Origin: Azorhizobium sp965227945
GTDB taxonomy: Bacteria > Pseudomonadota > Alphaproteobacteria > Rhizobiales > Xanthobacteraceae
Direction of reading: 5' to 3'
DNA length: 64,000 bases
NCBI GenBank assembly: GCA_965227945.1
Contig: CBDDGQ010000006.1
Location: 1,364,001-1,428,000, forward strand
Part shown: piece after piece, positions 34,412 to 43,348 of the stretch
How the letters are laid out: each line of letters opens with the position of its first letter
Position numbering within the stretch: the first letter of the stretch is position 1
The notes under the pieces: generated by a model
What the model was told of the DNA's origin: nothing
Seen by the model: only the letters and a program-made list of their open reading frames with translations
The model's database searches: none
Translations under genes and position numbers: made by a program

Positions 34412-35716
34412 TCAGTGCGGCGCGGCCAAGGGCGCGGTGGGAAAGCGGGCTCGATCCGCGGCCGCCACCGACCCCCATTGCGCCAGGAAGGCCCCGGCCT
34501 CGGCGGCATCAAAGCGCGGCGGCGGACCGCGATCCCGCCGTACCCGGGCAAAGGGCGTGACCACGACCGAGAGACCCAGGAGGCGTTGGCGCAAGGCCAT
34601 GTCCGCAGCCTGATAGTCCGGCGGCACGCGCGGGTCGAACCCGTTGACCGCTTCCAGCGCGCTCTTGCGGGCCGCCATCAAGGGCGAGATCGGCACGGCA
34701 AAGTCGCGATGGACAAACCCTTGGCTCGGCCAGGTGCGCGGCGAGAAGCCGAACACGGATGCCGCCACATCGGCGCCGTCCGATCCGCCCACCAGAACCC
34801 GGCCGCTCACCAGCCCCACCGTCCGCTCGGCGGCGAGGCCCACCAGGGCGTCGATCCAGTCGGCCGTCTCCGGGATCATGCCCGTCTGCAGGAACACCAC
34901 CAGTTCGCCGCGGGCGGCGCGCCAGAGGGCATTGCGATGGCCCGCGGCCCCGGCCGCGTCCGGCCCGTCGAGGCGGCGCCAAGCCAGCGGGTGCTCGCCG
35001 CCGGCGGCGCCGCCCGTCTCCAGCCGGGCATCGGCCAGCACCTCCAGGCGATCGAGCGGCCAGGGTCCGGCCGCCAGGGCCTCCAGGATGGGAGCGAGGC
35101 GCCGGTCCCCGTCCGGGTCGGGGCCGGGCTGGACCACGATGCTGACCTGCGGCGCCGCCGCAAAGGTCCGTCGCACCTGGCAGGTGCCCCGCCGTTCGCC
35201 CTCGCTGATCCGCCATGGGGCGCCGGCTGCCGCATTCCAATGATCCAGGACGGTGCGCCGCGCCCCGGCGCTGGTGCGGCTCAGCGCACTGGCGTGGGCG
35301 AAGTGCAAGGGCAGGTGCTCCATCACCAGCCCATGCGACAGGGCCCGCAGGGCGATATCATATCCCGCCGCCGCGCCGGCCTCCGGCCGGACACCCCCCA
35401 GCGCCGCCAGCGCCGAGCCGCGCACCAGCAGCGGCAGGCCGACAAAGTCATAGGCCGTCAGCAAGGTGAGACCCGCGGCGGGCTTTGGGCCGCAGGACGG
35501 GCCGAACGGAAAGCCATCGAGGCCGTACAGCAGGTCCACGTCCGGGCGCGCCTGGGTCAATGTCCACACCACCCGGCGCAGCCTCCGGCGCAGCAGGGTG
35601 AAGGGGCGGGCCAGGGCGATCCAGTCGCCCGGCCCGTCAAAGCCGCGCCGCCCCGGCGTCCGCGCGGGAACGGGGATGCGGACCAGCCGGATGGGGCCGG
35701 AGAGCTGTGGCGCCAT
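34412..35716 (-). CDS. Glycosyltransferase family 2-like protein
   Basis: The 434-residue protein looks like two GT2-related halves. The first half has YDFVGLPLLVRGSALAALGG and YDIALRALSHG. The second half has VSIVVQPG at its start, GHRNALWRAARGELVVFLQTG, SPLMAARKSALEAVNGFDP and then YQAADMALRQRLLG. This resembles tandem GT2 enzymes of polysaccharide synthesis. A clear DxD was not identified, so activity and sugar are unknown. The ATG at 35716 shares one base with the stop of the upstream GT4 gene (TGATG), so the two are coupled. The 3' end converges on the secretion operon. Confidence 0.75.
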   Translation of the reverse strand: MAPQLSGPIRLVRIPVPARTPGRRGFDGPGDWIALARPFTLLRRRLRRVVWTLTQARPDVDLLYGLDGFPFGPSCGPKPAAGLTLLTAYDFVGLPLLVRGSALAALGGVRPEAGAAAGYDIALRALSHGLVMEHLPLHFAHASALSRTSAGARRTVLDHWNAAAGAPWRISEGERRGTCQVRRTFAAAPQVSIVVQPGPDPDGDRRLAPILEALAAGPWPLDRLEVLADARLETGGAAGGEHPLAWRRLDGPDAAGAAGHRNALWRAARGELVVFLQTGMIPETADWIDALVGLAAERTVGLVSGRVLVGGSDGADVAASVFGFSPRTWPSQGFVHRDFAVPISPLMAARKSALEAVNGFDPRVPPDYQAADMALRQRLLGLSVVVTPFARVRRDRGPPPRFDAAEAGAFLAQWGSVAAADRARFPTAPLAAPH

Positions 35717-36867
35717 CAGGCGGCCACCAGGGTGCGGGTCACCTGCGCCATGCTGGCCTCCATCCGTGCCGCCACCGCCGCCGCCGACAGCCGCTCGGCC
35801 ACCCGCGCCCGCGCCTTGACCCCGAGGCTGAGGTCGCCCCGCTCTGCCAGATCGGCGGCGCGGGTCAGCGCGTCGGCCAGGGCGCCGATGTCCACTTCCG
35901 TCCAGGCGCCGCCTTTGGGATAAGGTCCGTTGGCGTCCGCGAGGCGGACCAGACGACCGGGCACCGGAAAGCCGCAACTGGCATCCAGGAAGTCGCGATT
36001 GCCGCCGTAATCGGTGGCGACCACCAGCTTCCCGCGGGCCATGGCCTCGGCAATGGTCAGGCCGAAGCCCTCCGAGCAATGGGGCGAGGCGTAGATATCG
36101 GCCGCATCCATTAGCGCCGCCATCTGCTCCTCGCGCAGCGGCGCGGTCAGCAGGGTGAGGGTGGGATCGACGGCGGCGATGGCGGACAAGGCGGCCCCTT
36201 CCGCCGGCGCTTCCGACAGGTTCTTGGTCTTCAGCACCAGATGCCAGCCGCGGGCGCCCAGCCCGGCGGCGGCAAACGCCTCCACCAGCGCCATGGGGCG
36301 CTTGCGGGCCATGTAGCTGGCGCCATCGAAGGCATAAAGCACCATGCGCCGGTCCACGCCCGGCCAATCGCCGACGGTCCCCCCGACGGGGGGCGGCGCC
36401 ACCGGCACCACATGGGGCATCACATGCACCGGGCGGGTCGTCCGCTTGGCGATGGCGTCGGCGCAGAACTGGCTGGGGGTCCAGATGGCATCCACCCCAT
36501 CCATCACCGGCCCCCACGCCGGCGGCACCGCGTCCATCTCCCAGACGAACACGCCGATTCGGGCATGGGCGGTGCGGACGATCCGCTTCTGATCATCGGT
36601 CAACAGGCCGGTCCAGCTGTCGGGATTGAGGCCGACGATGGCGATGTCGGCAGGGCCGGAGAAGCGCAGCACATCGGTGGACACCGGCAAGCGGGCATGG
36701 ACGTGGAACGGCCGGTGGATGGGGTGGAGATTCAGCTGATGGCGGGTGTGCCAGAGCGCCGAGAGATACCCGCGGGCGCCAACGCCCAGGCCATTCGAAT
36801 AATTCCAAGGCGCGATGAAGGCGAGTCGGAGCGGCACCTGCGAAGAGGGTCCGTCCTCATGCTTCAT
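35716..36867 (-). CDS. Glycosyltransferase family 4 protein
   Basis: The 383-residue GT-B fold enzyme has a donor-binding motif in its C-terminal half: SPHCSEGFGLTIAEAMA, the E-x7-E signature of retaining GT4 enzymes. The N-terminal half starts RLAFIAPWNYSNGLG, typical of this family, and IWTPSQFCADAI follows. The start at 36867 is chosen because the region upstream is unlike protein; an ATG at 36915 is possible. It leads a two-gene operon with the GT2-like gene. Acceptor and sugar are unknown; a surface polysaccharide role is plausible. Confidence 0.85.
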   Translation of the reverse strand: MKHEDGPSSQVPLRLAFIAPWNYSNGLGVGARGYLSALWHTRHQLNLHPIHRPFHVHARLPVSTDVLRFSGPADIAIVGLNPDSWTGLLTDDQKRIVRTAHARIGVFVWEMDAVPPAWGPVMDGVDAIWTPSQFCADAIAKRTTRPVHVMPHVVPVAPPPVGGTVGDWPGVDRRMVLYAFDGASYMARKRPMALVEAFAAAGLGARGWHLVLKTKNLSEAPAEGAALSAIAAVDPTLTLLTAPLREEQMAALMDAADIYASPHCSEGFGLTIAEAMARGKLVVATDYGGNRDFLDASCGFPVPGRLVRLADANGPYPKGGAWTEVDIGALADALTRAADLAERGDLSLGVKARARVAERLSAAAVAARMEASMAQVTRTLVAA

Positions 36868-37103
36868 ACGCGGCCTGCCTTCCTTTGGAGTCGCGCCCGA
36901 ATCGCAGTCACCCATATAGTGGTTCGGATCCTCAGCTTCCAAACGAATCGACCGGCATGGCGACAGGATCCGTTCGACGTTGACAGGGTTTCGGGCCACT
37001 CCTAGGGTGCCGCCCCCAAGGCCGACACGCCGCAAAAAGCGCGCCGACTCCGGCAAAATTGCAGCGCGGCGCCACTTCTTTTGTTCAGGGGGAGCATGGC
37101 TCT

Positions 37104-37853
37104 ATGAAGATCCTGGTACCCGTCAAGCGCGTGGTCGACTACAACGTCAAGGTACGGGTGAAATCTGACGGATCCGGGGTCGAGCTTGCCCACGTCAAGA
37201 TGTCCATGAACCCGTTCGACGAGATCGCCGTCGAAGAGGCGCTGCGGCTCAAGGAAGCCGGCATCGCGACGGAAGTGGTGGCGGTGTCCATCGGACCGGC
37301 GCAGGCCTCCGAGACCATCCGCACCGCGCTGGCCATGGGCGCCGACCGCGGCATCCTGGTGAAGACCGACGCGCTGGTGGAGCCGCTGGCGGTGGCCAAG
37401 ATCCTCAAGGCGGTGATCGCCGAGGAAGCGCCCCGGCTGGTGATTCTCGGCAAGCAGGCGATCGATGACGACGCCAACCAGACTGGCCAGATGCTGGCCG
37501 CGCTGCTGGGCTGGGGCCAGGGCACCTTTGCCTCCAAGGTGGTGATCGACGGCGACGCCGTGCTGGTGACCCGCGAGATCGACGGCGGGGCGCAGACCGT
37601 ACGCCTGGCGCTGCCGGCCATCGTCACCACGGACCTGCGCCTGAACGAGCCGCGCTATGCCTCTTTGCCCAATATCATGAAGGCGAAGAAGAAGCCCATC
37701 GACGAGAAGACGCCGGACAGCTACGGCGTGGACGTGACGCCGCGCCTCAAGGTGCTCACCACCGCCGAGCCGGCGGGCCGCAAGGCCGGCGTGAAGGTGG
37801 GATCGGTGGCTGAACTGGTGTCCAAGCTCAAGGACGAGGCGGGGGTGATCTGA
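37104..37853 (+). CDS. etfB: Electron transfer flavoprotein beta subunit
   Basis: Half of the ETF heterodimer that takes electrons from acyl-CoA and related dehydrogenases and delivers them to ETF-ubiquinone oxidoreductase. The 249-residue product begins MKILVPVKRVVDYNVKVRV and has the AMP-binding segment with MSMNPFDEIAVEEALRLKE. The recognition-loop region lies near residues 184-205. ATG 37104 follows GGGGGAGC. Its stop overlaps the etfA ATG. The acyl-CoA dehydrogenase at 59.4 kb would be one likely electron donor. Confidence 0.95.
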   Translation: MKILVPVKRVVDYNVKVRVKSDGSGVELAHVKMSMNPFDEIAVEEALRLKEAGIATEVVAVSIGPAQASETIRTALAMGADRGILVKTDALVEPLAVAKILKAVIAEEAPRLVILGKQAIDDDANQTGQMLAALLGWGQGTFASKVVIDGDAVLVTREIDGGAQTVRLALPAIVTTDLRLNEPRYASLPNIMKAKKKPIDEKTPDSYGVDVTPRLKVLTTAEPAGRKAGVKVGSVAELVSKLKDEAGVI

Positions 37854-38797
37854 TGGCAACGCTGCTTCTCGCCGAACACGACAACACCGCCCTCAATGGC
37901 GTGACCGCCAAGGCGCTCACCGCCGCCGTGGCGCTGGGCGGCCCGGTGCATGTGCTGGTCGCCGGCCAAGGCGCCAAGGCGGTGGCCGATGCCGCCGCCA
38001 CCCTCGCCGGTGTGGACAAGGTGCTGCTGGCGGACGATGCGCTCTATGCCCATCGCCTGGCCGAGCCGCTGGCCGCCCTGCTGGTCTCGCTGGCCGGCGG
38101 CTATGACGCCATCGTCGCCCCCTCCACCAGCATGAGCAAGAATGTGCTGCCGCGCGTAGCCGCACTGCTGGACGTGATGCAGCTGTCCGACATCACAAAG
38201 GTGGTCTCGCCCGACACGTTCGAGCGGCCGATCTATGCGGGCAATGCGGTGCAGACCGTGCAGAGCACCGACCCCAAGAAGATCATCACCGTGCGCACCG
38301 CCTCCTTCCAGGCCACCGGCACCGGCGGCGCTGCGGCGGTGGAGAGCGTGGGGGCGCAGACGGATCCCGGCGTGTCGTCCTTCGTGGACGAGAGCCTGGC
38401 GGTCTCCGACCGGCCGGAACTGACGGCGGCGCGGATCATCGTCTCCGGCGGCCGGGCCATCGGCTCCAAGGAAAAGTTCGCCGAAGTGATCGAGCCCTTG
38501 GCCGACGTGCTTGGCGCGGCGGTGGGTGCCTCGCGCGCCGCGGTGGATGCGGGCTATGCGCCGAACGACTGGCAGGTGGGCCAGACCGGCAAGGTGGTGG
38601 CCCCCGAACTCTATGTGGCCATCGGCATTTCCGGCGCCATCCAGCATCTGGCGGGCATGAAGGATTCCAAGGTCATCGTGGCCATCAACAAGGACGAAGA
38701 GGCGCCGATCTTCCAGGTGGCCGATTACGGCCTGGTGGGCGACCTGTTTGCCATCGTGCCCGAACTCAAGGCCGAGATCGCCAAGGTCAAAGGCTGA
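37853..38797 (+). CDS. etfA: Electron transfer flavoprotein alpha subunit
   Basis: The 314-residue partner of EtfB carries the FAD site in its C-terminal domain. GGRAIGSKEKF, GISGAIQHLAGM and INKDEEAPIFQVADYGLVGD match the family signature. Start and stop contexts are tightly packed with etfB, giving a 1:1 operon. hbd follows after 67 bases. Confidence 0.95.
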   Translation: MATLLLAEHDNTALNGVTAKALTAAVALGGPVHVLVAGQGAKAVADAAATLAGVDKVLLADDALYAHRLAEPLAALLVSLAGGYDAIVAPSTSMSKNVLPRVAALLDVMQLSDITKVVSPDTFERPIYAGNAVQTVQSTDPKKIITVRTASFQATGTGGAAAVESVGAQTDPGVSSFVDESLAVSDRPELTAARIIVSGGRAIGSKEKFAEVIEPLADVLGAAVGASRAAVDAGYAPNDWQVGQTGKVVAPELYVAIGISGAIQHLAGMKDSKVIVAINKDEEAPIFQVADYGLVGDLFAIVPELKAEIAKVKG

Positions 38798-38864
38798 ATT
38801 TCAGATCGGCGCGACCCGCTGAGGTCGCGCCGCCCGCAACCGAGAGCCGAAAGACCACAGCATC

Positions 38865-39746
38865 ATGCCGCTCGAGATCAAGAAGGTCGGAGTGATCGGC
38901 GCCGGTCAGATGGGCAACGGCATCGCCCATGTCTGCGCGCTGGCCGGCTATGACGTGGTTCTGAACGACCAGGATCCGGACCGCGTGCGCGCGGGCCTTG
39001 CCACCATCAATGGCAACATGGCCAAGCAGGTCTCCAAAGGCACGGTGACCGAGCAGGCGCGGCAGGATGCGCTGAAGCTGATCGTCACCGCCGACACGGT
39101 GGACGGCCTGGCCGAATGCGATCTGGTGATCGAGTCCGCCACCGAAAAAGAGGACGTGAAGCGCAAGATCTTCGCCGGCGTCTGCGAAGTGCTGCGGCCC
39201 GATGCGCTGCTGGCCAGCAACACGTCGTCCATCTCCATCACCCGCCTGGGGGCATCCACCGATCGCCCGGAGCGCTTCATCGGCATTCATTTCATGAATC
39301 CGGTGCCGCTGATGGAGCTAGTGGAACTGGTGCGCGGCATCGCCACCGATGACGACACCTTCGAAAGCGCCAAGCAGTTCGTCACCCGCCTGCACAAGAC
39401 CTATGCGGTGGCCGAGGATTTCCCGGCCTTCATCGTCAACCGCATCCTGCTGCCGATGATCAACGAGGCCATCTACACCCTCTATGAGGGCGTCGGCTCC
39501 GTGGACGCCATCGACCGCGCCATGAAGCTGGGGGCGAACCATCCCATGGGGCCGCTGCAACTGGCGGACTTCATCGGCTTGGATACCTGCCTCGCCATCA
39601 TGCAGGTGCTCCACGAGGGTCTGGCGGACAGCAAGTATCGGCCGTGCCCGCTGCTGGTGAAATATGTGGAGGCCGGCTGGCTGGGCCGCAAAACCCAGCG
39701 CGGCTTCTACGATTATCGCGGCGAAAAGCCCGTCCCGACCCGCTGA
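38865..39746 (+). CDS. hbd: 3-Hydroxybutyryl-CoA dehydrogenase
   Basis: Reversible NAD(P)-linked oxidation of 3-hydroxybutyryl-CoA to acetoacetyl-CoA. The 293-residue protein has the Rossmann motif VIGAGQMGNGIA (about 10-21), Ser121 in SNTSS, and the catalytic His142 in GIHFMNPVP. The C-terminal domain has NRILLPMINEA and GMxxP-like NHPMGPLQLADFIGLD. The short length indicates the stand-alone enzyme, not the FadB fusion. It is placed with etfBA as in many Rhizobiales, so fatty-acid, polyhydroxybutyrate or ethylmalonyl-CoA metabolism are all plausible. Confidence 0.93.
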   Translation: MPLEIKKVGVIGAGQMGNGIAHVCALAGYDVVLNDQDPDRVRAGLATINGNMAKQVSKGTVTEQARQDALKLIVTADTVDGLAECDLVIESATEKEDVKRKIFAGVCEVLRPDALLASNTSSISITRLGASTDRPERFIGIHFMNPVPLMELVELVRGIATDDDTFESAKQFVTRLHKTYAVAEDFPAFIVNRILLPMINEAIYTLYEGVGSVDAIDRAMKLGANHPMGPLQLADFIGLDTCLAIMQVLHEGLADSKYRPCPLLVKYVEAGWLGRKTQRGFYDYRGEKPVPTR

Positions 39747-39840
39747 TCCGGCATTGCCCCCGCCCATTCCCTCTCGCCGCCCTCCTGCCGGGCGGGGAGG
39801 GACTGGGGCGAGGAGGTGTCGCGATTGGCTCCGGGCCTGG

Positions 39841-40419
39841 TCAGCGCGGCCCGGAGGCGCGGAGGACGGGAACCAGCATGGGCACCCGGCGCGCATAAGC
39901 GTCATAAGCGGCGCTGCCCAGTTCTGCGCGCAGCGCGGTCTCTTCCAGCCGCGCCTTGATCAGGATGCCGATCAGCACGAGGAGCCCGCCCAGCACGGCG
40001 GCGAGGGTTCCGCGCAGTAGCACCGATGCGATGATCGCGAGCAGCAGGCCGGTGTAGATGGGATGGCGCACCAGCCCATAGGGGCCGCTATCGACGATGT
40101 GGTGGTCGGGCTTGATGGTCACGGCGCCTGACCACAGCGCCCCCAGATGGAGGCGCGCCCACCAGCAGACGGCGAAGCCGCCCAGCGCCAGCAGGTCGAT
40201 CAGCCACGCGGCGGGAACCGAGGGATGCCACAGCTCAAGATTCCAGCGGTTATGCATCGGCCCGATCATCAGCGCGCCGCCCAGGAGAATGGCGACCTGA
40301 TAAAGCCGCGCCCTCCGGCCCCGCTCGATCTTCTTGGGCGGGCTCGACCACCGCGCCGCCACCAGCCATCAGATGGCTCAGATCCCCCAAAGCCAGGGCA
40401 GGAAGGATTCTGGTCTCAT
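39841..40419 (-). pseudogene. Isoprenylcysteine carboxyl methyltransferase-family gene with two in-frame stops near its start
   Basis: The open part (GTG 40362 to the stop at 39841) encodes 173 residues with three or four membrane segments. SGPYGLVRHPIYTGLLL and the C-terminal EETALRAELGSAAYDAYARRVPM mark the ICMT/NnrU-like methyltransferase family. In the same frame, upstream, an ATG at 40419 is preceded by GAGGG and lies 12 bases after the tlpA-like gene's stop. It reads MRPESFLPWLWGI, stop, AI, stop, WLVAARWSSPP. The stops (TGA at 40380-40378 and 40371-40369) interrupt what looks like the native first membrane helix. Either the gene is decaying or translation restarts at GTG 40362. Confidence 0.7.
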
Positions 40420-40431
40420 GGCCGGAGGCCC

Positions 40432-41208
40432 TCAGATGCTTTTGGCGGTAATCTGCTTGATCAGTCCCAGCGCGTCCGGCGAGGCCCATTCCGCCGGGCC
40501 CGCCAGATAGCCGATCTCGCACCCCTTGGCGTCCACCAGCAGGCTGGTGGGCAGGCCGAAGCCGCGCCCGACGCTACGTAGCGCCTGGAAGGTCTTGGTG
40601 TCCGGATCCGCATAGAAAGCCAGCGAAGCCACGCCGATCTCCTTCAGGAAGGCCTGCGGCTTCTTCGGGTCGCGGGTGTCGAGATTGATGGTCACCACCT
40701 GGAACTTGTCACCGCCCAGTTCCCGCTCCAGGGCGTCCAGCGCCGGCATCTCCTTGCGACACGGCACGCACCAGGTGGCCCACAGATTGACCAGCAGCAC
40801 CTTGCCCTTGAAGTCCGCCAGGGTCACCGGCTTGCCGGCGGCGTCGCTGAAGGCCAGCGCCGGCATCCGGCGCGGGGCCGTGGCCAGCGACAGCGCCGCC
40901 ATATCACCGGTGGCCAAGGGGGCCAGCGTCTTGGCCAGCGTCAAAGCGCCGCCGCAGTCGGGATCGGCAAGAGCTGCGGTGGCCGCCGGCACGGTGCCAT
41001 CGGCCTGCGGTTTCGTCGCGGACGCATTGCCGGGAAGGCCATTCATCCCGTATAGGGCGAGCGCGCCGACAATGGCCCCTGCCACCGTCGCTCCCGCCAC
41101 CAGACCGATCATGCGCCATGGCCCCGTCCGGGCCGGGCGCGGTTCGACGGCAGAGGGGGGCGGCGGCGCGGGGTCAAGGTCCGGGCGCGGCACGTTGGGT
41201 TCGGTCAT
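40432..41208 (-). CDS. TlpA-family membrane-anchored thioredoxin
   Basis: The 258-residue protein has a cytoplasmic Pro-rich N-terminus, one membrane helix at about 33-54 and a periplasmic thioredoxin domain. LLVNLWATWCVPCRKEMP holds the active-site CxxC at 147-150, and a cis-proline is seen in GLPTSLLVD. TlpA proteins reduce periplasmic cysteines, for example in cytochrome oxidase assembly. A lone Cys85 lies between helix and domain. ATG 41208 is only 15 bases from the divergent argH start. Confidence 0.9.
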   Translation of the reverse strand: MTEPNVPRPDLDPAPPPPSAVEPRPARTGPWRMIGLVAGATVAGAIVGALALYGMNGLPGNASATKPQADGTVPAATAALADPDCGGALTLAKTLAPLATGDMAALSLATAPRRMPALAFSDAAGKPVTLADFKGKVLLVNLWATWCVPCRKEMPALDALERELGGDKFQVVTINLDTRDPKKPQAFLKEIGVASLAFYADPDTKTFQALRSVGRGFGLPTSLLVDAKGCEIGYLAGPAEWASPDALGLIKQITAKSI

Positions 41209-41223
41209 CACCGGAGGTCCGTC

Positions 41224-42609
41224 ATGAGCAACAAGATGTGGGGCGGGCGGTTCTCCACCGGGCCTGACGCTATCATGGAGGAAATCAACGCCTCCATCGG
41301 GTTCGATCAGCGTCTCTACGCCCAGGACATCGCCGGTTCCAAGGCCCATGCCGCCATGCTGGCGGCGCAAGGGATTGTGGCGGCGAAGGATGCGCAGAAG
41401 ATCCAGAAGGGTCTAGACACGATCCTGTCAGAGATCGAAGCCGGCACATTCACCTTCCGCCGCGACCTGGAGGACATCCACATGAATGTGGAAGCCCGCC
41501 TCGCGGAGCTCATCGGCGCCCCCGCCGGGCGCCTGCACACCGCCCGCTCGCGCAACGATCAGGTGGCCACCGACTTCCGGCTCTATGTGCGCGACACGGT
41601 GGATGCCCTCGACCTGCAGCTGGCGGATTTCCAGCGCGCTCTGGCGGAAAAGGCGCTGGCGCACGCGGATACGGTCATGCCCGGCTTCACCCATCTCCAG
41701 ACCGCCCAGCCGGTGACCTTCGGCCACCATCTGATGGCCTATGTGGAGATGGCGAGCCGCGATCGCGGCCGTTTCGCCGACGCCCGCAAGCGCCTCAACG
41801 AATCGCCGCTGGGCTCTGCGGCCCTGGCCGGCACCTCCTTCCCCATCGATCGCAACGCAACCGCTGCGGCGCTCGGCTTCGACCGGCCCACCGCCAATTC
41901 GCTGGATGGCGTGTCCGACCGCGATTTCGTGCTGGAATGCCTGGCGGCGGCGTCCATCTGCGCCATCCACCTATCGCGGCTGGCGGAAGAGATCGTGATC
42001 TGGACCTCGCCCTCGTTCGGGCTGGTCAAGCTGTCGGACGCCTTCACCAGCGGCTCGTCCATCATGCCGCAGAAGCGCAATCCCGATGCGGCCGAATTGG
42101 TGCGGGCCAAGGCGGGCCGGATCATCGGCGCGCTCACCGGCCTGATGGTGGTGATGAAGGGCCTGCCTTTGGCCTATGCCAAGGACATGCAGGAAGACAA
42201 GGAAGGCGCCTTCGATGCCTTCTCCGCTCTGTCGCTGGTGATCGCCGCCAGCGCCGGCATGATCCGCGACCTGGAGCCGGACGCGGCGCGCATGAAGGCC
42301 GCCGCCGGCCAGGGCTATTCCACTGCCACTGATCTGGCGGACTGGCTGGTGCGCACGATCGGCATTCCGTTCCGCGACGCGCACCATGTCACCGGCCGCA
42401 TCGTCGGTCTGGCGGCCGAGCGCGGCATCCCGCTGCACAAGGTCCCGCTGGCGGATATGCAGGCGGTGGAAAAGCGCATCACCCAGGACGTGTTCTCCGT
42501 GCTCTCCGTGGTGCGCTCGGTGCGCAGCCGGACCAGCTATGGCGGCACCGCGCCCGCTCAGGTGCGGGCGCAGGCGCGCCGCTGGCTGAAGAAGCTCGGC
42601 CCGGCGTGA
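41224..42609 (+). CDS. argH: Argininosuccinate lyase ArgH
   Basis: Splits argininosuccinate into arginine and fumarate, the last step of arginine synthesis. The 461-residue protein has the fumarase-superfamily signature GSSIMPQKRNPDAAELVR with the catalytic serine loop. HTARSRNDQVATDFRLY and FTHLQTAQPVTFGHH are also present. GGAGG lies 6 bases before ATG 41224. The stop codon overlaps bluB. Confidence 0.96.
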   Translation: MSNKMWGGRFSTGPDAIMEEINASIGFDQRLYAQDIAGSKAHAAMLAAQGIVAAKDAQKIQKGLDTILSEIEAGTFTFRRDLEDIHMNVEARLAELIGAPAGRLHTARSRNDQVATDFRLYVRDTVDALDLQLADFQRALAEKALAHADTVMPGFTHLQTAQPVTFGHHLMAYVEMASRDRGRFADARKRLNESPLGSAALAGTSFPIDRNATAAALGFDRPTANSLDGVSDRDFVLECLAAASICAIHLSRLAEEIVIWTSPSFGLVKLSDAFTSGSSIMPQKRNPDAAELVRAKAGRIIGALTGLMVVMKGLPLAYAKDMQEDKEGAFDAFSALSLVIAASAGMIRDLEPDAARMKAAAGQGYSTATDLADWLVRTIGIPFRDAHHVTGRIVGLAAERGIPLHKVPLADMQAVEKRITQDVFSVLSVVRSVRSRTSYGGTAPAQVRAQARRWLKKLGPA

Positions 42610-43244
42610 GCGCGCCGCGCTTCACCCCGGCCTTTCGCGAGCAGCTTCAAGCGCTGTTCGCGTGGCGCCGGGATGTGCGCGCGTTCCGCACCGATCCGTT
42701 GCCCGCGGGCCTGTTGGAAGAGTTGGTGGCCACCGCCTGCCTGGCGCCCTCGGTGGGCCTCAGCCAGCCCTGGCGGTTCGTTGAGGTGACCGATCCGGCA
42801 CGGCGGGCCGCCGTGCGGGCGAATTTTGCCGCCTGCAATGCCGACGCTTTGGCGGCGCAGCCGCTGGAGCGGAGCGCCGCTTATGCCCGCCTGAAGCTGG
42901 CGGGCCTCGACGATGCGCCCTGCCATCTGGCGGTGTTCGCCGATGGCGAGACGGGGCAGGGCCATGGCCTCGGGCGGCGGACCATGCCGGAAGCCATCGA
43001 CTATTCCGCGGTGCTGGCCATCCACACCCTGTGGCTGGCGGCGCGGGCGCAGGACGTGGGCGTGGGCTGGGTGTCGATCCTGGATCCGGCGGGTCTGGCG
43101 CAGACCCTGGAGGTCCCGTCCACCTGGCATTTCGTGGGCTATCTGTGCATCGGGTATCCCGAAGCGCCCCATGATCTGCCCACCCTCGAGACTGCCGGCT
43201 GGGAGCAGCGGCGTCCGGCCGAGAGCTTCCTGCTGCGCCGATGA
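42606..43244 (+). CDS. bluB: 5,6-Dimethylbenzimidazole synthase BluB
   Basis: Oxygen-dependent conversion of FMNH2 to 5,6-dimethylbenzimidazole, the lower ligand of cobalamin. The 212-residue flavoprotein has RRDVRAFRTDPLP and PSVGLSQPWRFVEV near the N-terminus. GVGWVSILDP and LCIGYPE follow, as in BluB. The GTG at 42606 overlaps the argH stop (GTGA). It lies inside an argH-lysA operon rather than among cobalamin genes, and no cobalamin riboswitch is visible upstream. A generic nitroreductase is the alternative, but the SVGLSQPWRFV motif favours BluB. Confidence 0.86.
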   Translation: MSAPRFTPAFREQLQALFAWRRDVRAFRTDPLPAGLLEELVATACLAPSVGLSQPWRFVEVTDPARRAAVRANFAACNADALAAQPLERSAAYARLKLAGLDDAPCHLAVFADGETGQGHGLGRRTMPEAIDYSAVLAIHTLWLAARAQDVGVGWVSILDPAGLAQTLEVPSTWHFVGYLCIGYPEAPHDLPTLETAGWEQRRPAESFLLRR

Positions 43245-43348
43245 GCGATGTCCCGCCGCCAGCCGGTGCGGCGGTGGCGGCGCGCGCAGGGGCTCGCCTT
43301 TGCGGCGCCGCCCGCTATAGTGAGCGCGATTTTTCCCGAGGTGGTTCC

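Noticed and set aside
34394..35923. Plus-strand frame over the glycosyltransferase genes
   Set aside because: It is the shadow of the GT2/GT4 genes and has no domain signature.
40362..40419. Reading the two TGA codons as selenocysteine or tryptophan
   Set aside because: No SECIS-like structure was seen, and many genes in the window end with TGA, so TGA is a normal stop.
42400..42606. A cobalamin riboswitch for bluB
   Set aside because: The upstream sequence is argH coding region with no B12-box-like element.
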